The translations under genes were made by a program, and so were the position numbers. 64,000 nt of DNA from Luteolibacter arcticus (GTDB lineage Bacteria; Verrucomicrobiota; Verrucomicrobiia; Verrucomicrobiales; Akkermansiaceae). Of the stretch, positions 1 through 6,269 are shown in pieces. How positions within the stretch are numbered: position 1 is the stretch's first letter; the number at the start of each line of letters is the position of its first letter. Location of the stretch: positions 310,001 to 374,000 of the forward strand of contig NZ_JAPDDT010000004.1 of assembly GCF_025950235.1 (NCBI RefSeq), read 5' to 3'. The notes under the pieces were generated by a model. The model made no database searches. It was given only the letters and a program-made list of their open reading frames with translations, and was not told the origin of the DNA.

Positions 1-670
1 CATGGAAAAGCCCACCGTAGTCAGCGACCCGGGTGAGCACCTTGATGCCGTTTTTCTCACAAACCGGCAGCACGTGGCACGATGGCCATGGCTCGAGAGG
101 ATTGAGAATGAGCATCATCCAATCGATGTCGGCGCCGCGGCGCTCGATGCAGTCGATCAGGTCGAGCGTGAAGCCATTCGCCGGTCCCGGGGCGAGGCCG
201 ATACGCTCGGCGAGCCCCTCGGACTTCAGCGCGCGCAGGCCATCCCACACGGCATCGCTGGTGTAGCCGGTCTCGTCCGGATTGTGCAGCATCAGCAGGT
301 CGAAGCGGTCGGTGCGGCAACGCTCGAGCGACTTCTCGCAGGACTGGCGCAGGTAGTCGCGGAACTTGCCCGGCGCGTGCAGCTCGGTGAACCGCGGATA
401 GCCACGAGCGCCTTGGCGCTGGCCTTCGTAGAAATCGTGGCCGACCATCCCGACGAGGCAGTATTCCTCGCGCGGCTTGTCGGCGAGCGCCTGGCCGAGC
501 AGTTCGTCGGCCTTGCCATTTCCATAGACGTCGGCGGTGACGAAGGTGCGGATGCCATCGTCCCACGCCGTCTGGATGCAGGAGAGGAAACGTTCTTCGG
601 GCAGCGTCTCACCGAAGTGCATGAAGCGGCCGGCGCTCCAGGTGCCGTAGGCTGTCGGGGTCAAATCCAT
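1..670 (-). CDS. Aldo/keto reductase-like protein, partial (3' end outside window)
   Basis: The reading frame opens at ATG 670 and runs off the left edge without a stop, so about 223 N-terminal residues are present. The translation starts MDLTPTAYGTWSAGRF and has the layout of an NADPH-dependent aldo/keto reductase TIM barrel. It shows TADVYGNGKADELLGQAL (family tyrosine region), then FDLLMLHNPD (family histidine in LHNPD), then PGPANGF and ILNPLEP strands. The segment where family members normally carry the catalytic lysine (typically ATK) reads CLVGMVGHD here, so that lysine appears to be missing. This may be a divergent subfamily or a non-reductase. A strong terminator for the next gene upstream lies just before its start. 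Family is fairly sure; substrate is unknown. Confidence 0.8.
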   Translation of the reverse strand, partial: MDLTPTAYGTWSAGRFMHFGETLPEERFLSCIQTAWDDGIRTFVTADVYGNGKADELLGQALADKPREEYCLVGMVGHDFYEGQRQGARGYPRFTELHAPGKFRDYLRQSCEKSLERCRTDRFDLLMLHNPDETGYTSDAVWDGLRALKSEGLAERIGLAPGPANGFTLDLIDCIERRGADIDWMMLILNPLEPWPSCHVLPVCEKNGIKVLTRVADYGGLFH

Positions 671-714
671 GGGAAATTTCTAAATCGCCAGCCCGCAACG
701 GTCAACCGGCTCTC

Positions 715-754
715 AAAAACTGCGCGGATTCGCGGCAAGAATGCGAATCCGCGC
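715..754 (-). terminator. Rho-independent terminator of the DUF1080 gene
   Basis: A perfect 12-bp stem (722-733 with 743-754, GCGCGGATTCGC paired with GCGAATCCGCGC) has a 9-nt loop. Read on the minus strand it is followed by a run of five T. It lies 24 bp after the DUF1080 stop codon and before the aldo/keto reductase start, so the two leftward genes are probably separate transcripts. Confidence 0.85.
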
Positions 755-777
755 TCGAAACGTTCAGATCAGGCAAA

Positions 778-1389
778 TCAGTCGAGCGACTTCACCCGCA
801 GGTTCTTGTAGAGCGTGGTGCTGCCCGGGTCGTGAGCCTGGATCGCGAAGGTGCCGCCGCCCTTCAGCAGCTTGCTCTTTCCTTCCTCGGGCGTGTAGTT
901 GACCAGTTCCTTGCCGTTGATGGAGACGGTGACCTTCCCCTTCTCGACGCGGATCACGTATTTCATCCAGGTGTTGTCCTCGAAGGGCTCCTTGTTATCG
1001 ACCACCGCGTAGAGGCCGCCGGACTTGCGCCAGTCGGACTGGGTGTTGTTCACCTGCACCTCGTAGCCCTTGGCCGGCCAACCCTTGTCCTGGAACTCGG
1101 TGTGGATGAAGAGCCCGCCGTTCGAGTTCGGCTTGGTCATGATGTCGGCGCGCAGCTCGAAGTTGTCGAACTTCGCCTTGCCGTCCTTGCCCATGTAGAA
1201 GGCGTGGGTGCAGTTGCCGTTGGCGACGATGGCACCGTCCTCCACCTTGATGTTGGCGGGTTCGCCGCCGATCTTCCACCCATCGAGCGACTTGCCATCG
1301 AAGATGGACACGAATCCCTCCTCCGGCTCGGCGGAAGCGGTGAAAACGAAAGCGGAGGCCACAACGGCCGAAAGTAGTTTTTTGATCAT
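778..1389 (-). CDS. Secreted DUF1080 (3-keto-disaccharide hydrolase-like) protein
   Basis: A 203-residue protein starting at ATG 1389. A Sec signal peptide (MIKKLLSAVVASAFVFTASA, cleavage after ASA) precedes a single DUF1080 concanavalin-like domain. Diagnostic blocks are FVSIFDGKSLDGWKIGG at the mature N-terminus, NGGLFIHTEF in the middle, GYEVQVNN, and a C-terminal strand ending LYKNLRVKSLD. Members of this family act on 3-keto sugars or bind glycans in the periplasm, and they are strongly expanded in Verrucomicrobiota. Two larger relatives occur at 28.6-31.1 kb. The gene has its own terminator and a 212-bp upstream gap. The exact substrate cannot be read from the sequence. Confidence 0.9.
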   Translation of the reverse strand: MIKKLLSAVVASAFVFTASAEPEEGFVSIFDGKSLDGWKIGGEPANIKVEDGAIVANGNCTHAFYMGKDGKAKFDNFELRADIMTKPNSNGGLFIHTEFQDKGWPAKGYEVQVNNTQSDWRKSGGLYAVVDNKEPFEDNTWMKYVIRVEKGKVTVSINGKELVNYTPEEGKSKLLKGGGTFAIQAHDPGSTTLYKNLRVKSLD

Positions 1390-1601
1390 GGGAACGCGTT
1401 TCTACGCCACCCCATTCCATCCCCTTTCCGCGCTGACTCAATCCCGGATTTTGGAGAGCGTTGGGCAAATCATTCTAGCGAAGGCCGCCACGGATTCAAA
1501 AACGGGAGAAAACCCCGCGGGCTCAAGCTGGCGATGATGCAGCAGTTCCTGACCGGGAGAACCTGATTGATTTGACGGGACGCAAGCTCTAACCTCATCC
1601 C

Positions 1602-1823
1602 ATGTCCGAGCAAGATATCCAGACGCTGGAGAGCCAGTTTCCCGCCATTTCGGGACGGGCCTTTGCCGCGGCCCGGCAGCGGGTTTTGGCGTCCGGGCAG
1701 AGCGTGCTACAGACGGAGGGCAGCCGACTGGTCCGCGAGTACCCGGACGGGCGGAAGGAAGTGGTGAAACACATTGAGCCGCCCATCTTGGTGAAATCTG
1801 GCACGATCCTTACCATCCCGTGA
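1602..1823 (+). CDS. Small antitoxin-like protein paired with a zeta-type toxin remnant
   Basis: A 73-residue protein starting MSEQDIQTLESQFPAISG and ending in KHIEPPILVKSGTILTIP. Its stop codon overlaps a GTG that opens a P-loop frame (GTGA overlap, 1820-1823). This is the arrangement expected of a small partner gene translationally coupled to a zeta-type kinase toxin. Small proteins with the same shape (acidic helical N-terminus, YPDGR, then a basic IEPP motif) commonly precede zeta-like genes in environmental bacteria; that is from memory of the family, not from a search. The partner is broken here, so this may be an orphan antitoxin. The start ATG is the only reasonable one. Confidence 0.7.
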   Translation: MSEQDIQTLESQFPAISGRAFAAARQRVLASGQSVLQTEGSRLVREYPDGRKEVVKHIEPPILVKSGTILTIP

Positions 1824-1935
1824 GCGGGGAGACGCCGCGGATGCGCATGTTCGCCGGGCCGAACGGGTCCGGAAAAAGCGTCCTGAAGTCCTCAGAGCAG
1901 GAAAGGGTCGGGAAGCGCATTTTAACAACCGAGTA
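1820..1935 (+). pseudogene. Truncated zeta-toxin-like P-loop ATPase/kinase
   Basis: The frame from GTG 1820 reads VSGETPRMRMFAGPNGSGKS, a clear Walker A loop of the zeta-toxin kind. It then continues as VLKSSEQERVGKRILTTE and stops at 1933-1935. Intact zeta-type proteins run to about 190-270 residues, so only the first P-loop (about 20 residues) is recognisable and the remainder is foreign or deleted sequence. With the preceding 73-residue gene it looks like a decayed toxin-antitoxin pair. It lies at the edge of a lower-GC patch that ends at tRNA-Asn. The loss of the toxin body is seen directly; the zeta assignment rests on the P-loop context and gene order. Confidence 0.65.
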
Positions 1936-2168
1936 GCCTGAGATGGCCGAGAGAGGTAGAAGGGAAACATGCCTAGGAGCCTGCTCCATGAGTATCCCGG
2001 CGCCTGTTAGTAAGCTAGTGGTGTCATTCGGGAAGCAGGTTTCAGATGTCCGGATGATGAAGACGCTGGAGGCGTTGTTGAAATGCGCGTCCTGACCCCA
2101 TCCATGACCCCATCCATCGGAATTTCGAGCGCCCCCCGCAAAAAGTCGGGCCAAACTCAAAAACATCC
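1936..2168. other. Non-coding remnant in accessory patch
   Basis: No convincing gene is visible here. It contains a tandem duplication of a 12-bp unit (TGACCCCATCCA at 2093-2104 and 2105-2116). Base composition is lower in GC than the flanking core genes. It probably represents debris between the broken toxin and the next orphan gene. Confidence 0.4.
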
Positions 2169-2585
2169 TCAGAATCGGGAATCGGACCATTGGAGGGTTT
2201 GGGTCGGGCCCAGACCCAATTGTGATAAGACCGAAGAAAGTGTCAGAAGCTTCTCAATGCTTGCGGAGGAATACGGCATTCGGAATACGAGGAACTGATC
2301 GGGACGCTCATATTTGTTGAGCGCTCGAGGAAGTGCCGCAAACCCGCATCCTCCCTCCAACTCTGTCGGATAGCCAATGTCGAAGACGTATCCCACCATG
2401 TCGGCTGGATTCCAGCAGATGGACGTGGCCCCCGAGGCCACCCCTACCAGCCTCAGTGACTCGCTCCACCAAAAGTGCGTTCCCCATTCCAGATTTTCCA
2501 GAACGGGTGTGGGAACACTCTTCAGAGCTGAACCATCCTCAGGCAAGGAAAGCGTGAGCGAAGAATCGGTGTCGCTTTTCCTCAT
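2169..2585 (-). CDS. Hypothetical protein in accessory patch
   Basis: A frame of 138 residues from ATG 2585; a GTG at 2630 would add 15 residues. The sequence has a natural protein composition with aromatic-rich segments (EWGTHFWWSESLRLVG, then YVFDIGYPTELEGG). It has no signal peptide, membrane segment or motif that I recognise. Codon use is less GC-biased than in the flanking core genes, like the rest of the 1.6-3.2 kb patch. It could be a full small orphan gene or the fragment of a longer one. Function is unknown. Confidence 0.45.
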   Translation of the reverse strand: MRKSDTDSSLTLSLPEDGSALKSVPTPVLENLEWGTHFWWSESLRLVGVASGATSICWNPADMVGYVFDIGYPTELEGGCGFAALPRALNKYERPDQFLVFRMPYSSASIEKLLTLSSVLSQLGLGPTQTLQWSDSRF

Positions 2586-2657
2586 ATTGCCCCAGCCAAT
2601 GATGGGCCTGCTGAAAATTTGTTCCGCCACCTGTTTCAGAGAATTTGGACGTAAATC

Positions 2658-2717
2658 AGGCCCGGAGCTACTCTTCTCTGAGGCCTCCAGGTGGCTCCGG
2701 CGGCAGGGATCGAACCT
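2658..2717 (-). repeat. Degenerate copy of the tRNA-Asn 3' end and its terminator
   Basis: About 60 nt align with 3210-3271, with roughly 50 positions identical. The matched part covers the tRNA terminator hairpin (CGGAGC ... GAGGCCT), the acceptor 3' strand with CCA (TGGCTCCGGCG on the plus strand) and the T-loop (GGATCGAACC). The stem bases around the T-loop have drifted, so it is not a working tRNA. Such a partial tRNA copy is the classic scar of integration at a tRNA 3' end, or of a tandem tRNA duplication with decay. No integrase is present in the window. Confidence 0.7.
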
Positions 2718-3195
2718 TCGACGAATCCCCCGCCACCTTGTTCGGCTCTGGATGCCTCATAGAATAGTCCTCCGAACCGCGAACGGGGGTCGTTAGATTC
2801 AGATTGGTCGCTAATGAGCGGTTCGGAGCGACGACTTGTCCGGCTTCTTCGTCGTGCATCTCGCTGGTGGGGAACATGAGGTCCAATCCGTATTCAATGC
2901 AATTGGCCAGCGATGCGTCATTGGGCGCAACCGTGTCCGCATACAATTCGAGCCAGAATCTCTCGGAGCTGTCGGCAGGGCCATGCGTGATCTCCAAAAC
3001 AATTCCCGATGCAACGGGGCGAAGTCGCAAGCAGTCGTGACTCTTTCTGACCACCACCGCTTCCTCTTCACGCGCTGTCAGTTGCCCGCGCGCGGCCACC
3101 AAAGCTTCAAAGAGAACGGTGGCGTTCACATAGTTCATGAGGTGGATTTTCGTGCCGAACGGTATCTTGGGCGTGTTAGTCACGATGTCCCACAC
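2668..3195 (-). CDS. Hypothetical protein whose C-terminus is encoded by a tRNA remnant
   Basis: A 175-residue frame from GTG 3195; an internal ATG at 3138 (MNYVNATVLF) is an alternative start. The first ~125 residues look like a genuine soluble orphan protein (REEEAVVVRKSHD, then FWLELYADTVAPND). The last ~22 residues (KVAGDSSKVRSLPPEPPGG and on) are the sense translation of the degenerate tRNA copy at 2658-2745. This means the original stop codon was probably lost when the repeat was created. No family is recognised. It lies between the two tRNA-derived repeats, as cargo of a small element would. Confidence 0.5.
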   Translation of the reverse strand: MWDIVTNTPKIPFGTKIHLMNYVNATVLFEALVAARGQLTAREEEAVVVRKSHDCLRLRPVASGIVLEITHGPADSSERFWLELYADTVAPNDASLANCIEYGLDLMFPTSEMHDEEAGQVVAPNRSLATNLNLTTPVRGSEDYSMRHPEPNKVAGDSSKVRSLPPEPPGGLREE

Positions 3196-3207
3196 TAATC
3201 CAAAGGA

Positions 3208-3241
3208 AAAGGCCTCGGAGCTGTTCTGCTCTGAGGCCTTT
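3208..3241 (-). terminator. Terminator downstream of tRNA-Asn
   Basis: A 14-bp stem (3208-3221 with 3228-3241, one G-T pair) has a 6-nt loop. On the minus strand it is preceded by the tRNA CCA end and followed by TTTTCC. It ends the tRNA-Asn transcript and could also stop plus-strand reading, since the stem is flanked by A/T on both sides. Confidence 0.85.
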
Positions 3242-3245
3242 ATGT

Positions 3246-3320
3246 TGGCTCCGGCGCTAGGGATCGAACCTAGGACCTAGTGGTTAACAGCCACCCGCTC
3301 TACCGCTGAGCTACGCCGGA
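3246..3320 (-). tRNA. tRNA-Asn (GTT), CCA encoded
   Basis: Read on the minus strand, the 7-bp acceptor TCCGGCG (5' end at 3320) pairs with CGCCGGA, followed by discriminator G and an encoded CCA (3246-3248). The D-arm GTAGCTCAGCGGTAGAGC, the anticodon loop CTGTTAACC with anticodon GTT, and the T-arm CTAGG-TTCGATC-CCTAG are all intact. The gene lies 168 bp upstream of the stop of the ATPase gene on the same strand. It forms one end of the accessory patch whose other end carries the degenerate copy of its 3' half. Confidence 0.97.
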
Positions 3321-3413
3321 TTTAGGGAACCACCCCGGGGACCGGGGCGGGCGGAAGATGGAACTACGGGCAACAAACTGGCAAGGGAAAAATCGAAGCT
3401 TTCTGCGTCAAAT

Positions 3414-4967
3414 TCACTCGCGGCCGTAGCGCTCGCGGAACTGGCGTAGCAGGTCATCGATGCGGTCGCCACCGGTGGCTGCGACGGGTTCTTCGACGGG
3501 CTTCGGCTCGGAGACGATCTCTGCATCAAGCTCGTGTTTCGGTGCAGGCGCCGCTTCCGCGAAGGGTGAGACGGAAAACCGGGCTGGCGGCTCGAGCACC
3601 ACCGGCGCTTCATCCGGGTCAACCTCCACGGGCTTCTCAACGACCGGCGGGACCACGGGTGTCGCTTCCGCGAACGCGGCCGGTTCGCTCACAGGCACCG
3701 GAGCTTCAGGGGCGGCGGAGACCGGGGCTGGAGTCGGTGCCGGGGCAGGCACCGGAGCTGGCGTTGGCGCGGGAGCAGGTGCCGGCACTTCCGGCGCGAA
3801 AGTGGCCGCAGCGGTAGCCGCGGCGGGGACGGCGGCGGCAACGGGAATTGCCGCAGGAACCGGCGCGGAAACCTCCACGGGTTCCGCCTCCTCATCGAGT
3901 TCCGCCACCTTGCGCAGCACCCGGCGGGCATAAAACTCCGCCGGGAAAAGTCCAAGCCGGTGACGGAGCGCGCCAGCGCGACCGGGCGTGCGGGCTTCCA
4001 GCAAGGAAGCCAGCGCCTGCTCGTCGAGCGGCTCGAGCCGCACTTCCACTTCACCCAGACGATCCTGCAAGCCGCCGCTGAGCGCAGGCTCGAAGGCGCT
4101 TTGCCAGATATCGTCGTTGAGAGAGACAATCGCATCCACGCGCGGGGCTTCCTGGCGGACGCTTGCCAAGAAGCTGGCGAACCGCAGCGCAGCGGAGCGG
4201 TCGGCATGCAGGCCTTCCAGATCATCGGCGACGATCACGACCCGGCCAATCAGCGAGAGCATCGCCAGCAGCGCGGCGAAACGTTCCACGCCGGCCTCGG
4301 AGGTCGCCGACTGAATGATCATACCGGTGCGGCCCGGATGTTCAGGGATCGCCACCGCAAAGCGGAACAGCGAGGCGAGCCAGAAGGACGATTCGTTGAG
4401 CGACGTGCCGGTGCGGCGGCTCAGCTCCAAAGCCAGCCGCGGGCCGAGGACTTCGAAGTTCTCCTTGGTCCAATGCGCCGTGACGGCCTGCGAGTGATGG
4501 AAGTCGAAGGTTTCCACTGGACGCTGGCGCAGGGCGGTCAGGGCGGCCTCCCGGTCTTGGCACGGGACCTCGCCGGAGGTCACCAGCGGTTGCAGGGCCA
4601 TTGAGAATAGCCGGCGTGCCTGGAGATCGAGGGAAGTCAGTCCACCACCGGCTGGCAGCGGGCGGGTCAGCCGGCGCAGCGCGGCCTCGATCGCCCCGCC
4701 GGCGTCGATGCGCGAGCCATCGAGCGGGTGAATCGGGATGAACTCGTGGGTCGTGCCGAGCCGCTGCTGGATATAAGAGAGCAGATGGGATTTCCCGAAG
4801 CCCGCCCGGGGGGCACGCAATAGAATACCGCGGCCCGGGGCATCGACCGGGGACTTGAGCACCCGCTCCATGCGGGCGGTGGGGGCCGCATTCACCCCGG
4901 GGGCATGAGGGGCGCAGGCCTGGCCGAGGACATCGAAAAACGGCTGGACGGTGAGTTGCTCTACCAT
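3414..4967 (-). CDS. AAA-type ATPase with alanine/proline-rich C-terminal linker
   Basis: A 517-residue protein from ATG 4967 (MVEQLTVQPFFDVLGQA). A P-loop (PRAGFGKSHLL, about residues 53-63) follows ILLRA, and a Walker B-like strand (RVVIVADDLEG) lies further on, with INDDIW-like sensor strands (VSLNDDIWQ) after it. Roughly residues 365-460 form a long Ala/Pro/Val linker, followed by a short charged tail ending LLRQFRERYGRE. A GTG at 5141 would add 58 residues, but that stretch has weak GC3 bias and overlaps the rplM promoter, so I prefer the ATG. Partner and process are unknown. The linker and basic tail suggest a tethered ATPase that docks to another protein. Confidence 0.75.
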   Translation of the reverse strand: MVEQLTVQPFFDVLGQACAPHAPGVNAAPTARMERVLKSPVDAPGRGILLRAPRAGFGKSHLLSYIQQRLGTTHEFIPIHPLDGSRIDAGGAIEAALRRLTRPLPAGGGLTSLDLQARRLFSMALQPLVTSGEVPCQDREAALTALRQRPVETFDFHHSQAVTAHWTKENFEVLGPRLALELSRRTGTSLNESSFWLASLFRFAVAIPEHPGRTGMIIQSATSEAGVERFAALLAMLSLIGRVVIVADDLEGLHADRSAALRFASFLASVRQEAPRVDAIVSLNDDIWQSAFEPALSGGLQDRLGEVEVRLEPLDEQALASLLEARTPGRAGALRHRLGLFPAEFYARRVLRKVAELDEEAEPVEVSAPVPAAIPVAAAVPAAATAAATFAPEVPAPAPAPTPAPVPAPAPTPAPVSAAPEAPVPVSEPAAFAEATPVVPPVVEKPVEVDPDEAPVVLEPPARFSVSPFAEAAPAPKHELDAEIVSEPKPVEEPVAATGGDRIDDLLRQFRERYGRE

Positions 4968-5134
4968 GGAGGGGTCAGGATGGCCGGATGTTGGTGTGCG
5001 AGACAGTCGGTCACAAGGAAAGAAAGGGGTTGCCGTGCCATCCGTGAGCACCTCTCGTGCCCCCTCCTCGACGATCTCCGGCCAACCCAGGAAATCAGGC
5101 ACCTCCCTCCCGAAAACTTCCCACGGATTTCCGA

Positions 5135-5163
5135 TTGACACCCCTTGCCACGATCCCTAGTTT
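5135..5163 (+). promoter_or_regulatory. Promoter of rplM-rpsI
   Basis: A consensus -35 TTGACA (5135-5140) is separated by exactly 17 bp from a -10-like TAGTTT (5158-5163). It lies 67 bp upstream of the rplM start codon, which suits a ribosomal protein operon. The position also overlaps the possible 5' extension of the divergent ATPase gene, which argues against that extension. Confidence 0.6.
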
Positions 5164-5229
5164 GCGCGCCCCTTCGCCGCGAGACATCACCCGTCACGCC
5201 GCTGATTGGGCACTTTTCAGTTCCATCCA

Positions 5230-5661
5230 ATGAAGACGTTTTCCGCCAAGCCGACCGACATCGAGCGCAAGTGGCATGTGATCGATGCCAAGGACAAAAT
5301 CCTGGGCCAGGTGGCCGTGGAGGCCGCCCGACTCCTGCGTGGCAAGCACAAGCCGATTTTCACCCCGCACATCGACACCGGTGACTTCGTCATCGTGATC
5401 AATGCGGACCAAGTGGCGCTCTCGGGCACCAAGGAAAACGACAAGATCTACACCCGCTTCACCGGCTACGTCGGCGGCAAGAAGGTGGAAACCCCTCGCC
5501 TGCTGCGCAAGCGCCGCCCGGTGTTGCTCGTCGAGAACGCCGTCTGGGGCATGATCCCGAAGAACCGCCTCGGCCGCGCCCAATTCGGCAAGCTGAAGGT
5601 TTACGCCGGTGCCGAGCACCCGCACGAAGCCCAGCAGCCGCAGGCCTACGAAATCGCCTGA
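5230..5661 (+). CDS. rplM: 50S ribosomal protein L13
   Basis: A 143-residue protein starting [17 protein letters not shown], the standard L13 N-terminus. It continues with [32 protein letters not shown]-like strands, and the conserved block [17 protein letters not shown]13 binds 23S rRNA early in large-subunit assembly. ATG 5230 is chosen over an in-frame upstream start because the protein begins there in all homologues I know. The gene lies 22 bp before rpsI, the usual L13-S9 operon, with a good promoter upstream. Confidence 0.98.
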   Translation: MKTFSAKPTDIERKWHVIDAKDKILGQVAVEAARLLRGKHKPIFTPHIDTGDFVIVINADQVALSGTKENDKIYTRFTGYVGGKKVETPRLLRKRRPVLLVENAVWGMIPKNRLGRAQFGKLKVYAGAEHPHEAQQPQAYEIA

Positions 5662-5683
5662 ACCCCTTTGACCTCTTTTTGAA

Positions 5684-6079
5684 ATGAGCGAAGCCAAGAA
5701 CCTCAGCGCCACCGGCCGTCGTAAGAACGCCGTTGCCCGCGTCCGCCTCACCGAAGGCAGCGGCCAAATCGTCATCAACGGCCGTTCCTTCGAGGAATAC
5801 CTGCCGACGCTGCCACTGCAGAACACCGTGCTGGCCCCATTCCAGCATGCCAACCTGCTGAATAAATTCGACGTGGTCGTCTCCGCTGCTGGCGGCGGCA
5901 CCCACGGCCAAGCCGGCGCCATCCGCCTCGCGGTGGCCCGCGCCCTGACAATCTTCGACGCCGAGCTGCGCAAGGTGATCAAGCCGCACGGCATGCTGCG
6001 CCGCGACCCGCGCATGAAGGAACGCAAGAAGCCCGGCCGCCCCGGTGCCCGCAAGCGCTTCCAGTTCTCCAAGCGCTAA
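5684..6079 (+). CDS. rpsI: 30S ribosomal protein S9
   Basis: A 131-residue protein. After SATGRRKNAVARVRLTEG it shows the S9 core GGGTHGQAGAIRLAVARAL, and it ends with the invariant basic tail KRFQFSKR, whose last residues reach the P-site tRNA anticodon loop. It is the second gene of the rplM-rpsI operon and is followed 14 bp later by a strong terminator. Confidence 0.98.
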   Translation: MSEAKNLSATGRRKNAVARVRLTEGSGQIVINGRSFEEYLPTLPLQNTVLAPFQHANLLNKFDVVVSAAGGGTHGQAGAIRLAVARALTIFDAELRKVIKPHGMLRRDPRMKERKKPGRPGARKRFQFSKR

Positions 6080-6093
6080 TCGCTTCCGATTTC

Positions 6094-6129
6094 AAAAAAG
6101 CCGCATTCCGAGAGGGATGCGGCTTTTTT
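6094..6129 (+). terminator. Terminator of the rplM-rpsI operon
   Basis: A GCCGCATTCC stem (6100-6109) pairs with GGGATGCGGC (6114-6123). It is flanked by six A upstream and six T downstream, so the helix can extend and the T run is ideal for intrinsic termination on the plus strand. Confidence 0.93.
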
Positions 6130-6132
6130 ATT

Positions 6133-6226
6133 GTGGTCCGCACACTCCGTGTGCGGCAGCGGGAAGAAAGGGGACCTCCGATCACCTAGAGCTGCTTCGA
6201 TGCCGCACACGGAGTGTGAGGACCAC
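6133..6226. repeat. Paired palindromic intergenic element (type A)
   Basis: Two 25-nt arms (6133-6157 and 6202-6226) are inverted copies of each other with a single mismatch. Each arm is itself a hairpin (GCACACTCCGTGTGC and its partner). The 44-nt spacer has no coding sense. The element fills the gap between the rpsI terminator and the start of the giant exported protein. Its architecture matches paired REP elements or a very small MITE. Confidence 0.8.
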
Positions 6227-6269
6227 TCCGTCATGGACCTCCCCCGCATGCCTCCCCTATATCCCGAGC

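Noticed and set aside
2-811. 269-codon plus-strand frame at the left edge
   Set aside because: It lies opposite the aldo/keto reductase-like gene, crosses a terminator and extends into the DUF1080 stop; composition is a mirror artefact.
1810-2190. 126-codon minus-strand frame across the toxin remnant
   Set aside because: It is antisense to the Walker A sequence, which gives its only distinctive peptide; no independent support.
4968-5141. GTG-started 58-residue extension of the ATPase gene
   Set aside because: GC3 of this stretch is much weaker than that of the gene body, and it overlaps a good rplM promoter.
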